Below are positions 52,905-60,951 of a stretch of 64,000 nucleotides of DNA, piece by piece. Each line of letters starts with the position of its first letter. Positions within the stretch are counted from its first letter, which is position 1. The stretch is from Variovorax sp. TBS-050B (GTDB lineage: Bacteria > Pseudomonadota > Gammaproteobacteria > Burkholderiales > Burkholderiaceae_C), in the NCBI RefSeq assembly GCF_029893635.1, contig NZ_JARXYR010000002.1, positions 1,463,001 through 1,527,000 of the forward strand. The letters run 5' to 3'. The position numbers and the translations under genes are program-made. The notes below the pieces were generated by a model. That model did no database searches, was not told the origin of the DNA, and saw nothing but the letters and a program-made list of their open reading frames with translations.

Positions 52905-53360
52905 AGAGACAGCAGACTTTCCGGCGTCCTCCATGTGCTGCTGCACATGGCGGAACAGGGCGGCCCCGCGACTTCCGAGTCGCTCGCGGCAGCGATGCAC
53001 ACCCACCCCGTGGTGGTGCGCCGCGTCATGGCGGGCCTGCGCCAGGCGGGCTTCGTCAGCTCGGCCAAGGGGCATGGCGGCGGCTGGGTGCTGTCGTGCC
53101 CGCTCGACGCGGTGACGCTCGGCGACATCCACCAGGCGGTCGGCTCGCCCGCGCTGCTGGCCTTCGGCAACCGCACCGAAAGCCCCGGCTGCATCGTCGA
53201 ACAGGCGGTGAACGCGGCGCTCGACGGCGCCTGCCGGGACGCCGAGGCGCTGCTGCTCGAACGTTTCCACGGCATCACGCTGGCCGATCTGGCCAGGGAC
53301 TTCCATCGCCGCATGACGGGCGGCGGCTTCACCATCAAGGACATCGAACATGCGATATGA
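52899..53360 (+). CDS. Rrf2-family repressor
   Basis: A 153-residue winged-helix regulator of the Rrf2 family, YwnA-like branch: MKRDSRLSGVLHVLLHMAEQ, then THPVVVRRVMAGLRQAGFVSSAKGHGGGWVLSCPLDAVTLGDI. The usual three-cysteine Fe-S cluster set is absent (only two widely spaced Cys, near SPGC and GAC), so it is probably not an iron-sulfur sensor but may sense thiol oxidation. No Shine-Dalgarno is visible. It overlaps the start of the reductase gene by 11 bases. Confidence 0.88.
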   Translation: MKRDSRLSGVLHVLLHMAEQGGPATSESLAAAMHTHPVVVRRVMAGLRQAGFVSSAKGHGGGWVLSCPLDAVTLGDIHQAVGSPALLAFGNRTESPGCIVEQAVNAALDGACRDAEALLLERFHGITLADLARDFHRRMTGGGFTIKDIEHAI

Positions 53361-54256
53361 CGCTCTGATCGTGGGCGGCAGCTTTGCCGGCCTCTCCGCT
53401 GCCCTGCAGCTCGCGCGTGCGCGGCGCAAGGTCTGCATCGTCGACGCGGGCGCGCCGCGCAACCGTTTTGCCGCCGCCTCGCATGGCTTTCTTCGGCCAG
53501 GACGGCACGCCGCCGCTCGACATGATCGCCAATGCGCGCGCGAAGGTGCTCGCGTATCCCACCGCGCACTTCATCGCGGGCCGCGTGGCGGAGGCCCGGG
53601 CCGAGGGCGACGGCGGCTTCGTCGCGCGGCTGGACGACGGGCAGCTGCTGTCGGCCGCGCGCATCGTGCTGGCCTTCGGCGTCGAGGACGGCTTTCCGGA
53701 CATCGCGGGCGTGCGCGAGCGCTGGGGCCGGAGCGTGCTGCACTGCCCGTACTGCCACGGCTACGAGGTCAGCGGCCGCAAGCTCGGCGTGCTGATCGAG
53801 CCGCCGCATGCGCCGGACCACGCGATCCTGTTCACCGAATGGGGGCCGGCCACGCTCTTCCTGAACGGCGGCAGCGGCCCGGACGACGAGACCCGCGCAC
53901 GGCTCGAAGCGCGCGGCGTGGCGATCGAGCCCGGCCGCATCGCGGCGCTCGAAGGCCCTTCGCCCACGGAACTGTCGAGCGTGCGCTTCGAGGACGGCCG
54001 GCGCGTGCCGCTCGACGCGATGTTCCTCGTGCCGCGCACCCGGCTCGCGAGCCCGCTGGCCGAGCAGCTCGGCTGCGCCATCGACGCGGGCGGCTTCGGC
54101 CCGGTGATCCGCACCGACGCGATGAAGATGACCACCGTGCCCGGCGTGTTCGCGGCCGGCGACGCGGCCATGGCCTTCCACAATGCCACGCTGGCCTCGG
54201 CCGACGGCGTGATGGCGGGCGTGTCGCTGCACCGGGCGTCGGTGTTCGGCGGCTGA
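53350..54256 (+). pseudogene. Thioredoxin-reductase-like flavoprotein with a +1 frameshift
   Basis: The reading frame starting at 53350 gives the FAD-binding N-terminus MRYDALIVGGSFAGLSAALQ and continues to ASHGF at about 53490; the rest (FGQDGTPPLDMIANARAKV, CPYCHGYE redox motif, NAD-binding region, GVFAAGDAAM end) is in the next frame to 54256. Removing one T from CTTC at 53491-53494 would join them into a protein of about 301 residues. It is either a recent frameshift or a sequencing error. It is coupled to the Rrf2 gene. Confidence 0.82.
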
Positions 54257-54311
54257 GATCGGGGCCGGAAAAAACGGCCCGAAAATCGGGCTATAATCTG
54301 GGGCTCGAAAT

Positions 54312-54387
54312 GCGGGAATAGCTCAGTTGGTAGAGCGCAACCTTGCCAAGGTTGAGGTCGAGAGTTCGAGACTCTTTTCCCGCTCCA
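54312..54387 (+). tRNA. tRNA-Gly, anticodon GCC
   Basis: A 76-base cloverleaf with encoded CCA. The acceptor arm GCGGGAA pairs with TTCCCGC, the D loop AGCTCAGTTGGTAGAGC, the anticodon GCC at 54345-54347 in loop TTGCCAA, and the T loop GTTCGAGAC are all present. GCC reads glycine codons GGC/GGU. Confidence 0.98.
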
Positions 54388-54395
54388 CATTTCAT

Positions 54396-54430
54396 GCAAA
54401 AGGCCACCCCTGCGGTGGCCTTTTGCTTTT
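54396..54430 (+). terminator. Terminator behind tRNA-Gly
   Basis: GCAAAAGGCCACC (54396-54408) pairs perfectly with GGTGGCCTTTTGC (54414-54426) around CCTGC, followed by TTTT. The A-rich left arm makes it work on both strands, so it also terminates the fumarylacetoacetase transcript arriving from the right. Confidence 0.9.
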
Positions 54431-54459
54431 GCGGCGCCGATGCTTCGTTCGTTCGCCGT

Positions 54460-55782
54460 TCAGCCGATGGCGGGCAGCACCGTGCCGCGGCTTTCGCCGA
54501 AACCGATGCGCGCATGCCCGGGCTTTTCGCACCAGCCGCGCAGCAACACCGCGTCGCCGTCTTCGAGGAAGCCGCGCCGCTCGCCGTGCGACAGCGTCAC
54601 CGGGCTTTGCGCCGCGCGCGTCAGCTCGATGATCGCGCCGGCCTCGCCGGGCCCCGGGCCCGAGATGGTGCCGCTGCCGAACAGGTCGCCCGGGTTGAGT
54701 TGGCATCCGCCCACGGTGTGGTGCGCCACCATCTGCGCCACGCTCCAGTACTGGTGCCGGAAGCTCGTGCGCGAGAGCCGCGAGGCGCCGTGGCCGCCGC
54801 GGCGCGCCTGCTCGCTTTCGAGCCAGACTTCGAGCCGGATGTCGATCGCGCCGCCCTCGCGGTTGCCCGGGTCTTCCAGATAGGCCAGCGGCTGGGGCTC
54901 GGCGGCCGGGCGCGTCCACGGCAGGCGGTAGGGCGCGAGCGCTTCCATCGTCACGATCCAGGGCGAGATCGTGGTCGCGAAGTTCTTCGCGAGAAAGGGC
55001 CCGAGCGGCGCCATCTCCCAGAACTGGATGTCGCGCGCCGACCAGTCGTTGAGCAGGCAGATGCCGAAGATGTGGTCCTCGGCCTGCGCGAGCGGGATCG
55101 GCGCGCCGGCCGCGTTGCCCGCGCCGATCCAGATGCCGAGCTCGAGTTCGTAGTCGAGCCGCGCGCAGGCATGGAAGGTCGGCGCCTTCGCGCCCGGCGC
55201 CAGGGTCTGGCCCATCGGGCGGTGGAAGCGCTGGCCGCTCACGCCGATGGTCGAGACGCGGCCGTGGTAGGCCGTGGGTATCCAGCGGAAGTTCGGCGTC
55301 ACGTCGCCGTCCGGGTTCATGAGCCGGCTGATGTTGAGCGCGTGGTCGATCGAGGTGTAGAAGTCGGTGTAGTCGCCGATGCGCGCGGGCACCGTGTATT
55401 CCACCTCGGCCTGCGGCACCAGGCATTGGCGCAGCGCCTCGACGGTGGCGGCCGGCGCATCGTCGCGCAGCAGCGCGAAGACGGCATGGCGCAGCGCCTG
55501 CCAGGCACGGCCGCCGAGCGCGAAGAAATCGTTCAGCGCGGGCAGCGCGGCCGCGCGTGCCGCATCGAGCGCCAGCCCCTCGAGCAGCGGGCGCGCCGCG
55601 AGCGCCGCGAGGTCGAGCACCTGGTCGCCGATCGCGATGCCGCCGCGGAACGGCTCGCTGTGGCCCGCGCGGCGGAACACCGCATGCGGCAGGTTCTGGA
55701 TCGGAAAGTCCCCGCCCGCGGCATTGGCGCTGGCGAGCCAGCTGCGCGCGCTGGCATCGTGCGTGTGGTTCAAGGCGATCAT
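54460..55782 (-). CDS. fahA: Fumarylacetoacetase
   Basis: A 440-residue enzyme. It has the N-terminal FAA domain and the C-terminal catalytic domain with DYTDFYTSIDHALNISRLMNPDGD, YHGRVSTI, the metal site around LDYELELGIWIGAGN (Glu pair), DWSARDIQFWEMAPLGPFLAKNF and FGSGTISGPGPGEAGAIIELT. It hydrolyses fumarylacetoacetate to fumarate and acetoacetate, last step of tyrosine/homogentisate catabolism. Homogentisate dioxygenase is not adjacent, and the gene instead follows a cyclase-family gene and an ABC importer. Confidence 0.93.
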   Translation of the reverse strand: MIALNHTHDASARSWLASANAAGGDFPIQNLPHAVFRRAGHSEPFRGGIAIGDQVLDLAALAARPLLEGLALDAARAAALPALNDFFALGGRAWQALRHAVFALLRDDAPAATVEALRQCLVPQAEVEYTVPARIGDYTDFYTSIDHALNISRLMNPDGDVTPNFRWIPTAYHGRVSTIGVSGQRFHRPMGQTLAPGAKAPTFHACARLDYELELGIWIGAGNAAGAPIPLAQAEDHIFGICLLNDWSARDIQFWEMAPLGPFLAKNFATTISPWIVTMEALAPYRLPWTRPAAEPQPLAYLEDPGNREGGAIDIRLEVWLESEQARRGGHGASRLSRTSFRHQYWSVAQMVAHHTVGGCQLNPGDLFGSGTISGPGPGEAGAIIELTRAAQSPVTLSHGERRGFLEDGDAVLLRGWCEKPGHARIGFGESRGTVLPAIG

Positions 55783-55806
55783 CGGTCCTGGCCCTCGTCG
55801 TTTTGT

Positions 55807-56613
55807 TCAGCGCGAGGCCATCAGCGCATCGTCGAAGATCGCCACCGCGCGCGTCCAGCCGGCCGATGCGCCGCGGATCTTGTGCGGAAAGCAGCTGATG
55901 AAGAAGCCCGTGGGCGGCAGCGCCTCCAGGTTGTGCAGCTTCTCGATGTGGCAGTAGCCGATGTCGCGGCCGGCCTTGTGGCCTTCCCAGATCAGCGAGG
56001 CGTCCTGCGTCTCGCCGTACTTCTTCGCGGTGTGGACGAAGGGCGCGTCCCAGCTCCAGGCGTCGGTGCCCGTGAGGCGCACGCCGCGCTCCAGCAGGTA
56101 CATCGTCGCTTCGTAGCCCATGCCCGCGCCGGCCGAGACGTAGTCGGCATGCCCGTAGCGCGCGCCCGCGCGCGTGTTCACCACCACGATCTCCAGCGGG
56201 CTCAGCGTGTGGCCGATGCGCTTCAGCTCGGCCTCGACGTCGGCCGCGGTCACCACGTAGCCGTCGGCGAAGTGCCGGAAGTCGAGCTTCACCCCGGGCT
56301 GGAAGCACCATTCGAGCGGCACGTCGTGGATCGCGATCGCCGGCTTCTTCTCGCCCAGCGCCTTGTCCATCGTCGAATGGAAGTGGTAGGGCGCATCGAG
56401 GTGCGTGCCGTTGTGCGTGGACAGCTGCACCAGCTCCACCGCCCAGCCTTCGCCGTCGGGCAGGTCTTCCTTCTTCAGGCCCGGAAAAAAGGGCTCGATC
56501 TGCTCGTAGGTCTGTTCATGCGTGAAGTACTGGATCTTCGGCGCGAAGGCGGGCGGATCGGAGAGCACGTCGTTCTCCAGAAAGATCGAAAGGTCGACGA
56601 ATTTGCGTGGCAT
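55807..56613 (-). CDS. Cyclase-family (kynurenine-formamidase-like) hydrolase
   Basis: A 268-residue metal-dependent hydrolase. The metal motif HNGTHLDAPYHF (HxGTHxDxPxH) is at about residues 67-78, and a further conserved pattern DAWSWDAPF is near 185. Family members hydrolyse amides, lactones or formamides (kynurenine formamidase, isatin hydrolase). Its substrate here is presumably what the neighbouring importer brings in. Downstream of the second permease gene, with a family A repeat between. Confidence 0.85.
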   Translation of the reverse strand: MPRKFVDLSIFLENDVLSDPPAFAPKIQYFTHEQTYEQIEPFFPGLKKEDLPDGEGWAVELVQLSTHNGTHLDAPYHFHSTMDKALGEKKPAIAIHDVPLEWCFQPGVKLDFRHFADGYVVTAADVEAELKRIGHTLSPLEIVVVNTRAGARYGHADYVSAGAGMGYEATMYLLERGVRLTGTDAWSWDAPFVHTAKKYGETQDASLIWEGHKAGRDIGYCHIEKLHNLEALPPTGFFISCFPHKIRGASAGWTRAVAIFDDALMASR

Positions 56614-56650
56614 GAGGGGCTCCTTGTCAGGTCGAGTGAATACGGGGGCA

Positions 56651-56754
56651 GAACGCAGAGGGCGCGAAGGTTTCGCAGAAGGCGCAAAAAATTCAACTCA
56701 AAAATTTGGTTTTTCTTCTGCGTCCTCTGCGAAACCTTTGCGACTTCTGCGTTC
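56651..56754. repeat. Family A long inverted repeat, copy 3 (diverged)
   Basis: Left arm 56651-56690 (GAACGCAGAGGGCGCGAAGG...) and right arm 56713-56754 are complementary at most positions, with an AT-rich loop. The sequence is a variant of the copies at 7542 and 46005 (GACGC replaced by AACGC). It lies between the cyclase and permease genes. Confidence 0.8.
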
Positions 56755-56766
56755 GGAAGTCCGCTT

Positions 56767-57546
56767 TCAGGGCCGTTGCCATCGCAGCAGCCTGTGTTCC
56801 GCAAAAGCCAGCAAGGCATTGCTCAGGAAGCCGATCAGCCCCAGCAGCACGATCCCCGCGAAGAGGTCGCTCGCCCGAAAGGCCCGCGCCGCGAGCAGGA
56901 TGGCCTGGCCCAGGCCGCTCTGCGAGGCGATCATCTCGCCGACCACCGCGACGATGAGCGCGATGGTCAGCGCGAGCCGCATGCCGGCGAGGATGTCGGG
57001 CAGGGCATTGGGCAGGCCCATCTTCCAGACGAAGGCGGCGCGCGACATCTGCAGGCAGCGCGCGACTTCCGCGAGCCGCGGCTCCACGGCCGCGAAGCCG
57101 TGCACGGTTGCCAGCAGCACCGGCCACATCGCGCCGAAGGCCACCACGAACAGCACCATGCCCGGGTTGAGGCCGAACACCGAGATCGCGAGCGGCAGCA
57201 GTGCCGACGCGGGCAGCGGCCGCACGAATTCGAGCGTCGGCTGCACCCAGGCGCGCACCGCGGGCGACACGCCGATCGCCGCGCCCAGCAGCACGCCGAA
57301 GAGCGAGGCGAGCAGCCAGCCCTGCACCATGCGCCCGACGGTGGCCTGCGTGAAGCCGAGCAGTTCGCCCTGGTCCGAGCCGCCGGCCAGGCCGAGCCCT
57401 TCGCGCAGGCTCGCGAGCGTGGCCTCGGGCGTGGGCAGGAACACCCGGCTCACCCAGCCCGCATGGCTCGCGGCCCACCACAGCGCGACCAGCGCGCCGA
57501 AGACGGCGAGCGAACCGAGCCAGTCCCCCGCGGTGCGGCGCGTCAT
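56767..57546 (-). CDS. ABC transporter permease 2 (SsuC/TauC-like)
   Basis: A 259-residue permease of the BPD_transp_1 type with about six membrane segments. The EAA loop is EPRLAEVARCLQMSRAAFVWKMGLPNALPDILAGMRLALTIALIVAVVGEMIAS. It overlaps the end of permease 1 (ATGA) and likely forms a heterodimer with it. Family members carry sulfonates, nitrate, pyrimidines or aromatic acids. Confidence 0.87.
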   Translation of the reverse strand: MTRRTAGDWLGSLAVFGALVALWWAASHAGWVSRVFLPTPEATLASLREGLGLAGGSDQGELLGFTQATVGRMVQGWLLASLFGVLLGAAIGVSPAVRAWVQPTLEFVRPLPASALLPLAISVFGLNPGMVLFVVAFGAMWPVLLATVHGFAAVEPRLAEVARCLQMSRAAFVWKMGLPNALPDILAGMRLALTIALIVAVVGEMIASQSGLGQAILLAARAFRASDLFAGIVLLGLIGFLSNALLAFAEHRLLRWQRP

Positions 57547-58397
57547 GGCAGCACCCCCATGCGCCGCGCGACCGCGCGCTGCAGCCCCAACATGCCCGCG
57601 TTGACCGCAAAGCCCACCACGCCGATCCAGCCCAGCCAGGCGAGCATCAGCGCCGGGTCGAAGCTCTGCTGCGCGATCATCATCGCGTAGCCCATGCCGT
57701 GCGGATTGGCCGCGATCTCCACCGTCACGGCCACCACCAGCGCCACCGCCACGCCGAGCCGCAGCGCCACGAAGAGCCGCGGCACGATCGCCGGCAGCAC
57801 GATCTTGAAGGCGCGGTCGCGCGCCGAGAGCTGCAGCACGCGGCTCAGTTCGAGCAGCCGCGGCTCCACCTGCTGCACCGCCGACTGCACCAGCACCAGC
57901 AGCGGCCAGAAGGTGGCGAAGGCGACGATCGCGACCTCCATGCGCACGCCGAAGCCGAAGGCCAGCATCGCGAGTGGAATCAGCGCCACCGAGGGCACCG
58001 GGCGCAGCACCTCGATCGACAGCGCGCCGAGCTGCGCCGCGCGCCGCGAGAGCCCGAGCGCGATGCCCAGCGCCATGCCGAGCACCGCGCCGATCAGCAG
58101 CCCCAGCGCCGCCGTGCCGAGCGTGAATCCCGTGGCCTGCCACAGCGACCCGTCGAGCGCCGCGCCCGCGAAAGCCTTCGCCGCCGCGCTCGGCGGCGCC
58201 AGCGCATCGCTGCCGAGCGCCGCGGCACGGCGCGCGTAGCACTCGAAGAGCGCAATCAGGACAAGCGGCAGGACCAGCGGACGGACCACGCGCGAAACAC
58301 CGCGGAATCGGCTTGGCCGGGCCGCCGGTGTTGCCCCCGGCGAGGGGGTTGGCGGAGCGACACGCAGTGCGCGAAGCCTGGGGGAGCGCCTAATCAT
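57543..58397 (-). CDS. ABC transporter permease 1 with repeat-encoded N-terminus
   Basis: A 284-residue permease with about six membrane segments and the EAA loop EPRLLELSRVLQLSARDRAFKIVLPAIVPRLFVALRLGVAVALVVAVTVEIAA. The ATG at 58397 overlaps the ATPase stop (ATGATTAG), favouring coupled translation. With this start, residues 2-36 (IRRSPRLRALRVAPPTPSPG...RFRG) are encoded by a family C palindromic repeat; a GTG at 58289 would avoid it but has no ribosome site. Confidence 0.83.
   Translation of the reverse strand: MIRRSPRLRALRVAPPTPSPGATPAARPSRFRGVSRVVRPLVLPLVLIALFECYARRAAALGSDALAPPSAAAKAFAGAALDGSLWQATGFTLGTAALGLLIGAVLGMALGIALGLSRRAAQLGALSIEVLRPVPSVALIPLAMLAFGFGVRMEVAIVAFATFWPLLVLVQSAVQQVEPRLLELSRVLQLSARDRAFKIVLPAIVPRLFVALRLGVAVALVVAVTVEIAANPHGMGYAMMIAQQSFDPALMLAWLGWIGVVGFAVNAGMLGLQRAVARRMGVLP
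58296..58386. repeat. Family C repeat inside the permease 1 gene start
   Basis: ACACCGCGGAATCGGCTTGG, GCCGGGCCGCCGGTGT, a CCCCCGGCGAGGGGG hairpin and GACACGCAGTGCGCGAAGCC match the copy at 35236-35326 almost base for base. Unlike the others it lies within a probable reading frame. Confidence 0.85.
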
Positions 58398-59172
58398 GGC
58401 TCTGCTCGATGAAGGCAAAGAGTTCTCGCCGCAGCCGCAGATACTCCGGATGCTCCTTGGTCGTGAGCTGGTCGCGCGGACGCGGGATCTTCACCTCGAT
58501 CATGCGCGCCAGGCTCGGTCGCCCGGGCCCCGGATTCGCCTGCAGCGCAATCACGCGGTCGCCGAGGTAGATCGCTTCCTCCAGGTCGTGCGTGACGAAC
58601 AGCACCGTGAGCCCGTCGTCGCGCACCAGCCGCGCGAGCTCGTCCTGCAGGCTCTGGCGCGTGAGCGCATCCAGCGCGCCGAAGGGCTCGTCCATCATCA
58701 TCAGCTCGGGCTTCTGCGCCAGGCAGCGGGCGATCTGCGCGCGCTGCTGCATGCCGCCCGACAGCTGCACCGGAAACTTCTGCGCATGCTTCGCGAGCCC
58801 GACCTTGGCGAGCACCTCGGCGATGCGCGGCGCGCGCGCGGCCGCGAGCACGCCGGCCGCTTCGAGCGCGAGGCTCACGTTGCCTTCGACCGTGCGCCAG
58901 GGCAGCAGCGCGCGGCCGTAGTCCTGGAACACGAAAGCCACCTCGCGCGACGGCGCCTTCATCGGCATGCCGTTGCGCCGCACCTCGCCGGCGCCCGGCG
59001 CCACCAGCCCGCTCGCCGCGCGCAGCAGCGTGGTCTTGCCGCAGCCGCTCGGGCCCACGATGCAGACGAACTCGCCGCGCGCCACGTCGAAGGACGTCGG
59101 CGAGAGGATCTCGCGCCCGCCGAGCCGGATCGCGACCTCGTCGAAGCGCAGGAAATCGGCGGCGACGCTCAC
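58390..59172 (-). CDS. ABC transporter ATP-binding protein (SsuB/TauB-like)
   Basis: A 260-residue ATPase: Walker A GPSGCGKTT (about 38-46), signature LSGGMQQRAQIARCLA, Walker B LMMMDEPFGALDA and H-loop VTHDLEEA, all intact and typical for nitrate/sulfonate/taurine importers. The GTG start at 59172 overlaps the binding protein stop (GTGA). It ends by overlapping permease 1. Confidence 0.92.
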   Translation of the reverse strand: MSVAADFLRFDEVAIRLGGREILSPTSFDVARGEFVCIVGPSGCGKTTLLRAASGLVAPGAGEVRRNGMPMKAPSREVAFVFQDYGRALLPWRTVEGNVSLALEAAGVLAAARAPRIAEVLAKVGLAKHAQKFPVQLSGGMQQRAQIARCLAQKPELMMMDEPFGALDALTRQSLQDELARLVRDDGLTVLFVTHDLEEAIYLGDRVIALQANPGPGRPSLARMIEVKIPRPRDQLTTKEHPEYLRLRRELFAFIEQSHD

Positions 59173-60119
59173 GGCGCGATCAGCTTCGCGACGTCGACGC
59201 GCGTCTTGAGCATGTCCTGCTCCGTCATCAGTCCCACCCAGTAGCCGAGCTGCTTCTCGCTCACCGCGGGGCCGGGCGGCGAGATCTGGATCTTCGCGAG
59301 CACCTCGGGCGGCAGCTTGATGTACTTGCCGATCGCGGCGCGCACCTTCGCGTCGTTCTTCGGCTGCTGCATGAAGGCCGCGGCCTCGACCAGCGACTCG
59401 CGGAACGCGCGCGCCGCGGCCGGGTTCTTCTGCACCCACTCGCGCTTGGCCGCGTGCACGATGGTCTGGTTGTTCTCGGGCAGGAAGGTCGAGTAGTACG
59501 AGGCCACGTAGCCCGCGCCGCTCTCGGTGATGCGGCTCATGAACGGGTCGGCCGACACCACCGCATCGACCGAGCCGCCGCGCAGCAGATCGGCATGCTG
59601 CGGGAACGCGGCCTCGACGAAGTTGACCTTGCGGTAGTCCACGCCGCTGTCCTTGAGCCAGGCGCGGAAGGTCACGTGCAGGAAGGCGCCCAGGCCCGGC
59701 ACGCCGATCTTCTTGCCCACGCAGTCCTGCGCGTTCTTGATGCCCGAGCCCGCGCGCGCCACCAGGCCGAAGCCGGTGATGGTCTTCGAGGTGAGCCCGC
59801 CGCCGGCCACCAGCACCAGGTCGAGCCCGCCGTCCACCGCCTGCAGGAACACCGAGGGCGTGGGCCCGCCGATCTGCAGCGAATCGGACTGCAGCGCCGC
59901 GGGAATGGTCGAGTTGAGCGGAATGAACTTGAGCTCCACCTCCAGGCTGCGCTTCTTGAAATAGCCCTCCTCGGCCGCCACGAAGACCGAGGCAAAGTCC
60001 GAGACGGCCGTGTAGCCGAACACGATCTTCGGATGCGGCGCCTGCGCGCGCGCGGGCAGTGCGGCGGCAGCAGCCGATGCGGCGGCCAGCGCCGACAGCA
60101 GGGTGCGTCGTTTCATCAT
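59169..60119 (-). CDS. ABC transporter substrate-binding protein (SsuA/NMT1-like)
   Basis: A 316-residue exported protein with a signal peptide ending near ALPARAQA (about residue 26). NMT1/THI5-like fold: KIVFGYTAVSDFASVFVAAEEGYFKKRSLEVELKFIPLNSTIPAALQSDSLQIGGPTPSVFLQAVDGG. Ligand not identifiable; paired hydrolases suggest an aromatic or amide-containing acid. The ATG at 60119 overlaps the TetR stop and has AGGAG nine bases upstream. Confidence 0.9.
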   Translation of the reverse strand: MMKRRTLLSALAAASAAAAALPARAQAPHPKIVFGYTAVSDFASVFVAAEEGYFKKRSLEVELKFIPLNSTIPAALQSDSLQIGGPTPSVFLQAVDGGLDLVLVAGGGLTSKTITGFGLVARAGSGIKNAQDCVGKKIGVPGLGAFLHVTFRAWLKDSGVDYRKVNFVEAAFPQHADLLRGGSVDAVVSADPFMSRITESGAGYVASYYSTFLPENNQTIVHAAKREWVQKNPAAARAFRESLVEAAAFMQQPKNDAKVRAAIGKYIKLPPEVLAKIQISPPGPAVSEKQLGYWVGLMTEQDMLKTRVDVAKLIAP

Positions 60120-60853
60120 GTCTTCTGTCTCCTGGAGGTGGTTTTCTTCTGCGGGGTCCGGGGCTTCGGCAGCGCCGCGCGCAGCCCGCCCACGATGAAG
60201 TTCACGAGCATCGGCGCCACGGCCGGGTCGCTGCGCCGGTTCTCGCCGCGCGAGAGCCTTTCGATGCGGCTGTCGTTCAGGTGGTGCAGCAGCGCGCCGA
60301 GCGCGAACTGGTAGCCCCAGGCGGCCTGGCCGCGCGTGGCATGCGGCAGCGCGATGTGCAGCGCGTCGATGTAGGCCTCGGCGAGCGGATCGAAGTAGCC
60401 GCGCAGCACGCGGTCGGCCTCTTCCGTCGCGTGGTAGAGCTCGCGCGCCACCAGGAGCGCGTAGTACTCGCCCTCGGCGCTCGCGCGCAGCGCCAGCACC
60501 GGCGCGGTGAAGGCCTCGATGATGCGCGGCAGGGTGCGCGCATCGTCCGGATCGTTGTCGACCGCCGCAAGGCCCGCGAGCCGCTCCTCGATGCTGTGGC
60601 TCCAGTGTTCGAAGATCGCATGGAAGAGCTCGTGCTTGGGCCCGAAGTAGTAGCCCACGAGCGCGAGCGGCACGCCGGCCTCCTCGGCGATCTGGCGGAT
60701 CGTGACCGCGTGGTAGCCGTGCTGCGCGAAGAGCTTCTCGGCCGCCAGCAGGATCGCCTGCCGCCGGTCGGGCCGGACCGCTTCGGTGGTGCTGGCGGCG
60801 GCGGGTGCCGTGCGGCGGCTGCTGCGCCGGCTCGCGGGAACACTGGCATTCAT
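60116..60853 (-). CDS. TetR-family regulator of the ABC/cyclase/fah unit
   Basis: A 245-residue TetR protein. Helix-turn-helix at about residues 30-75 (RRQAILLAAEKLFAQHGYHAVTIRQIAEEAGVPLALVGYYFGPKHELF); the C-terminal part resembles CecR/YbiH-like ligand domains. Start at 60853 assumed; alternatives at 60862 and 60898 exist, the latter inside the repeat operator. First gene of the operon through to fahA, and divergent from the acetoacetyl-CoA synthetase gene. Confidence 0.87.
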   Translation of the reverse strand: MNASVPASRRSSRRTAPAAASTTEAVRPDRRQAILLAAEKLFAQHGYHAVTIRQIAEEAGVPLALVGYYFGPKHELFHAIFEHWSHSIEERLAGLAAVDNDPDDARTLPRIIEAFTAPVLALRASAEGEYYALLVARELYHATEEADRVLRGYFDPLAEAYIDALHIALPHATRGQAAWGYQFALGALLHHLNDSRIERLSRGENRRSDPAVAPMLVNFIVGGLRAALPKPRTPQKKTTSRRQKT

Positions 60854-60860
60854 GCGCCGC

Positions 60861-60902
60861 ATTGAACGCTTGTACAAAACCATTGAACACACGTACAAAC
60901 CC
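60861..60902. promoter_or_regulatory. 21-bp tandem direct repeats in the tetR/acetoacetyl-CoA synthetase intergenic region
   Basis: ATTGAAC-N4-GTACAAA starts at 60861 and again at 60882, exactly 21 bases (two helical turns) apart, with 17 of 21 positions identical. TTGTAC at 60870 and GTACAA at 60893 also form an inverted pair. Probably the TetR operator controlling both directions. Confidence 0.65.
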
Positions 60903-60951
60903 TGAGCCGATCCCGATTGAGTGCGAGCGGGGGCGGCATTACGCTCGCGTC

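Noticed and set aside
54312..54387. Integration hotspot at tRNA-Gly
   Set aside because: No integrase gene and no duplicated tRNA end were seen on either side.
54343..57690. A 1115-codon open frame opposite fahA, the cyclase gene and a permease
   Set aside because: It runs across the tRNA-Gly gene and its terminator and opposes three recognised proteins.
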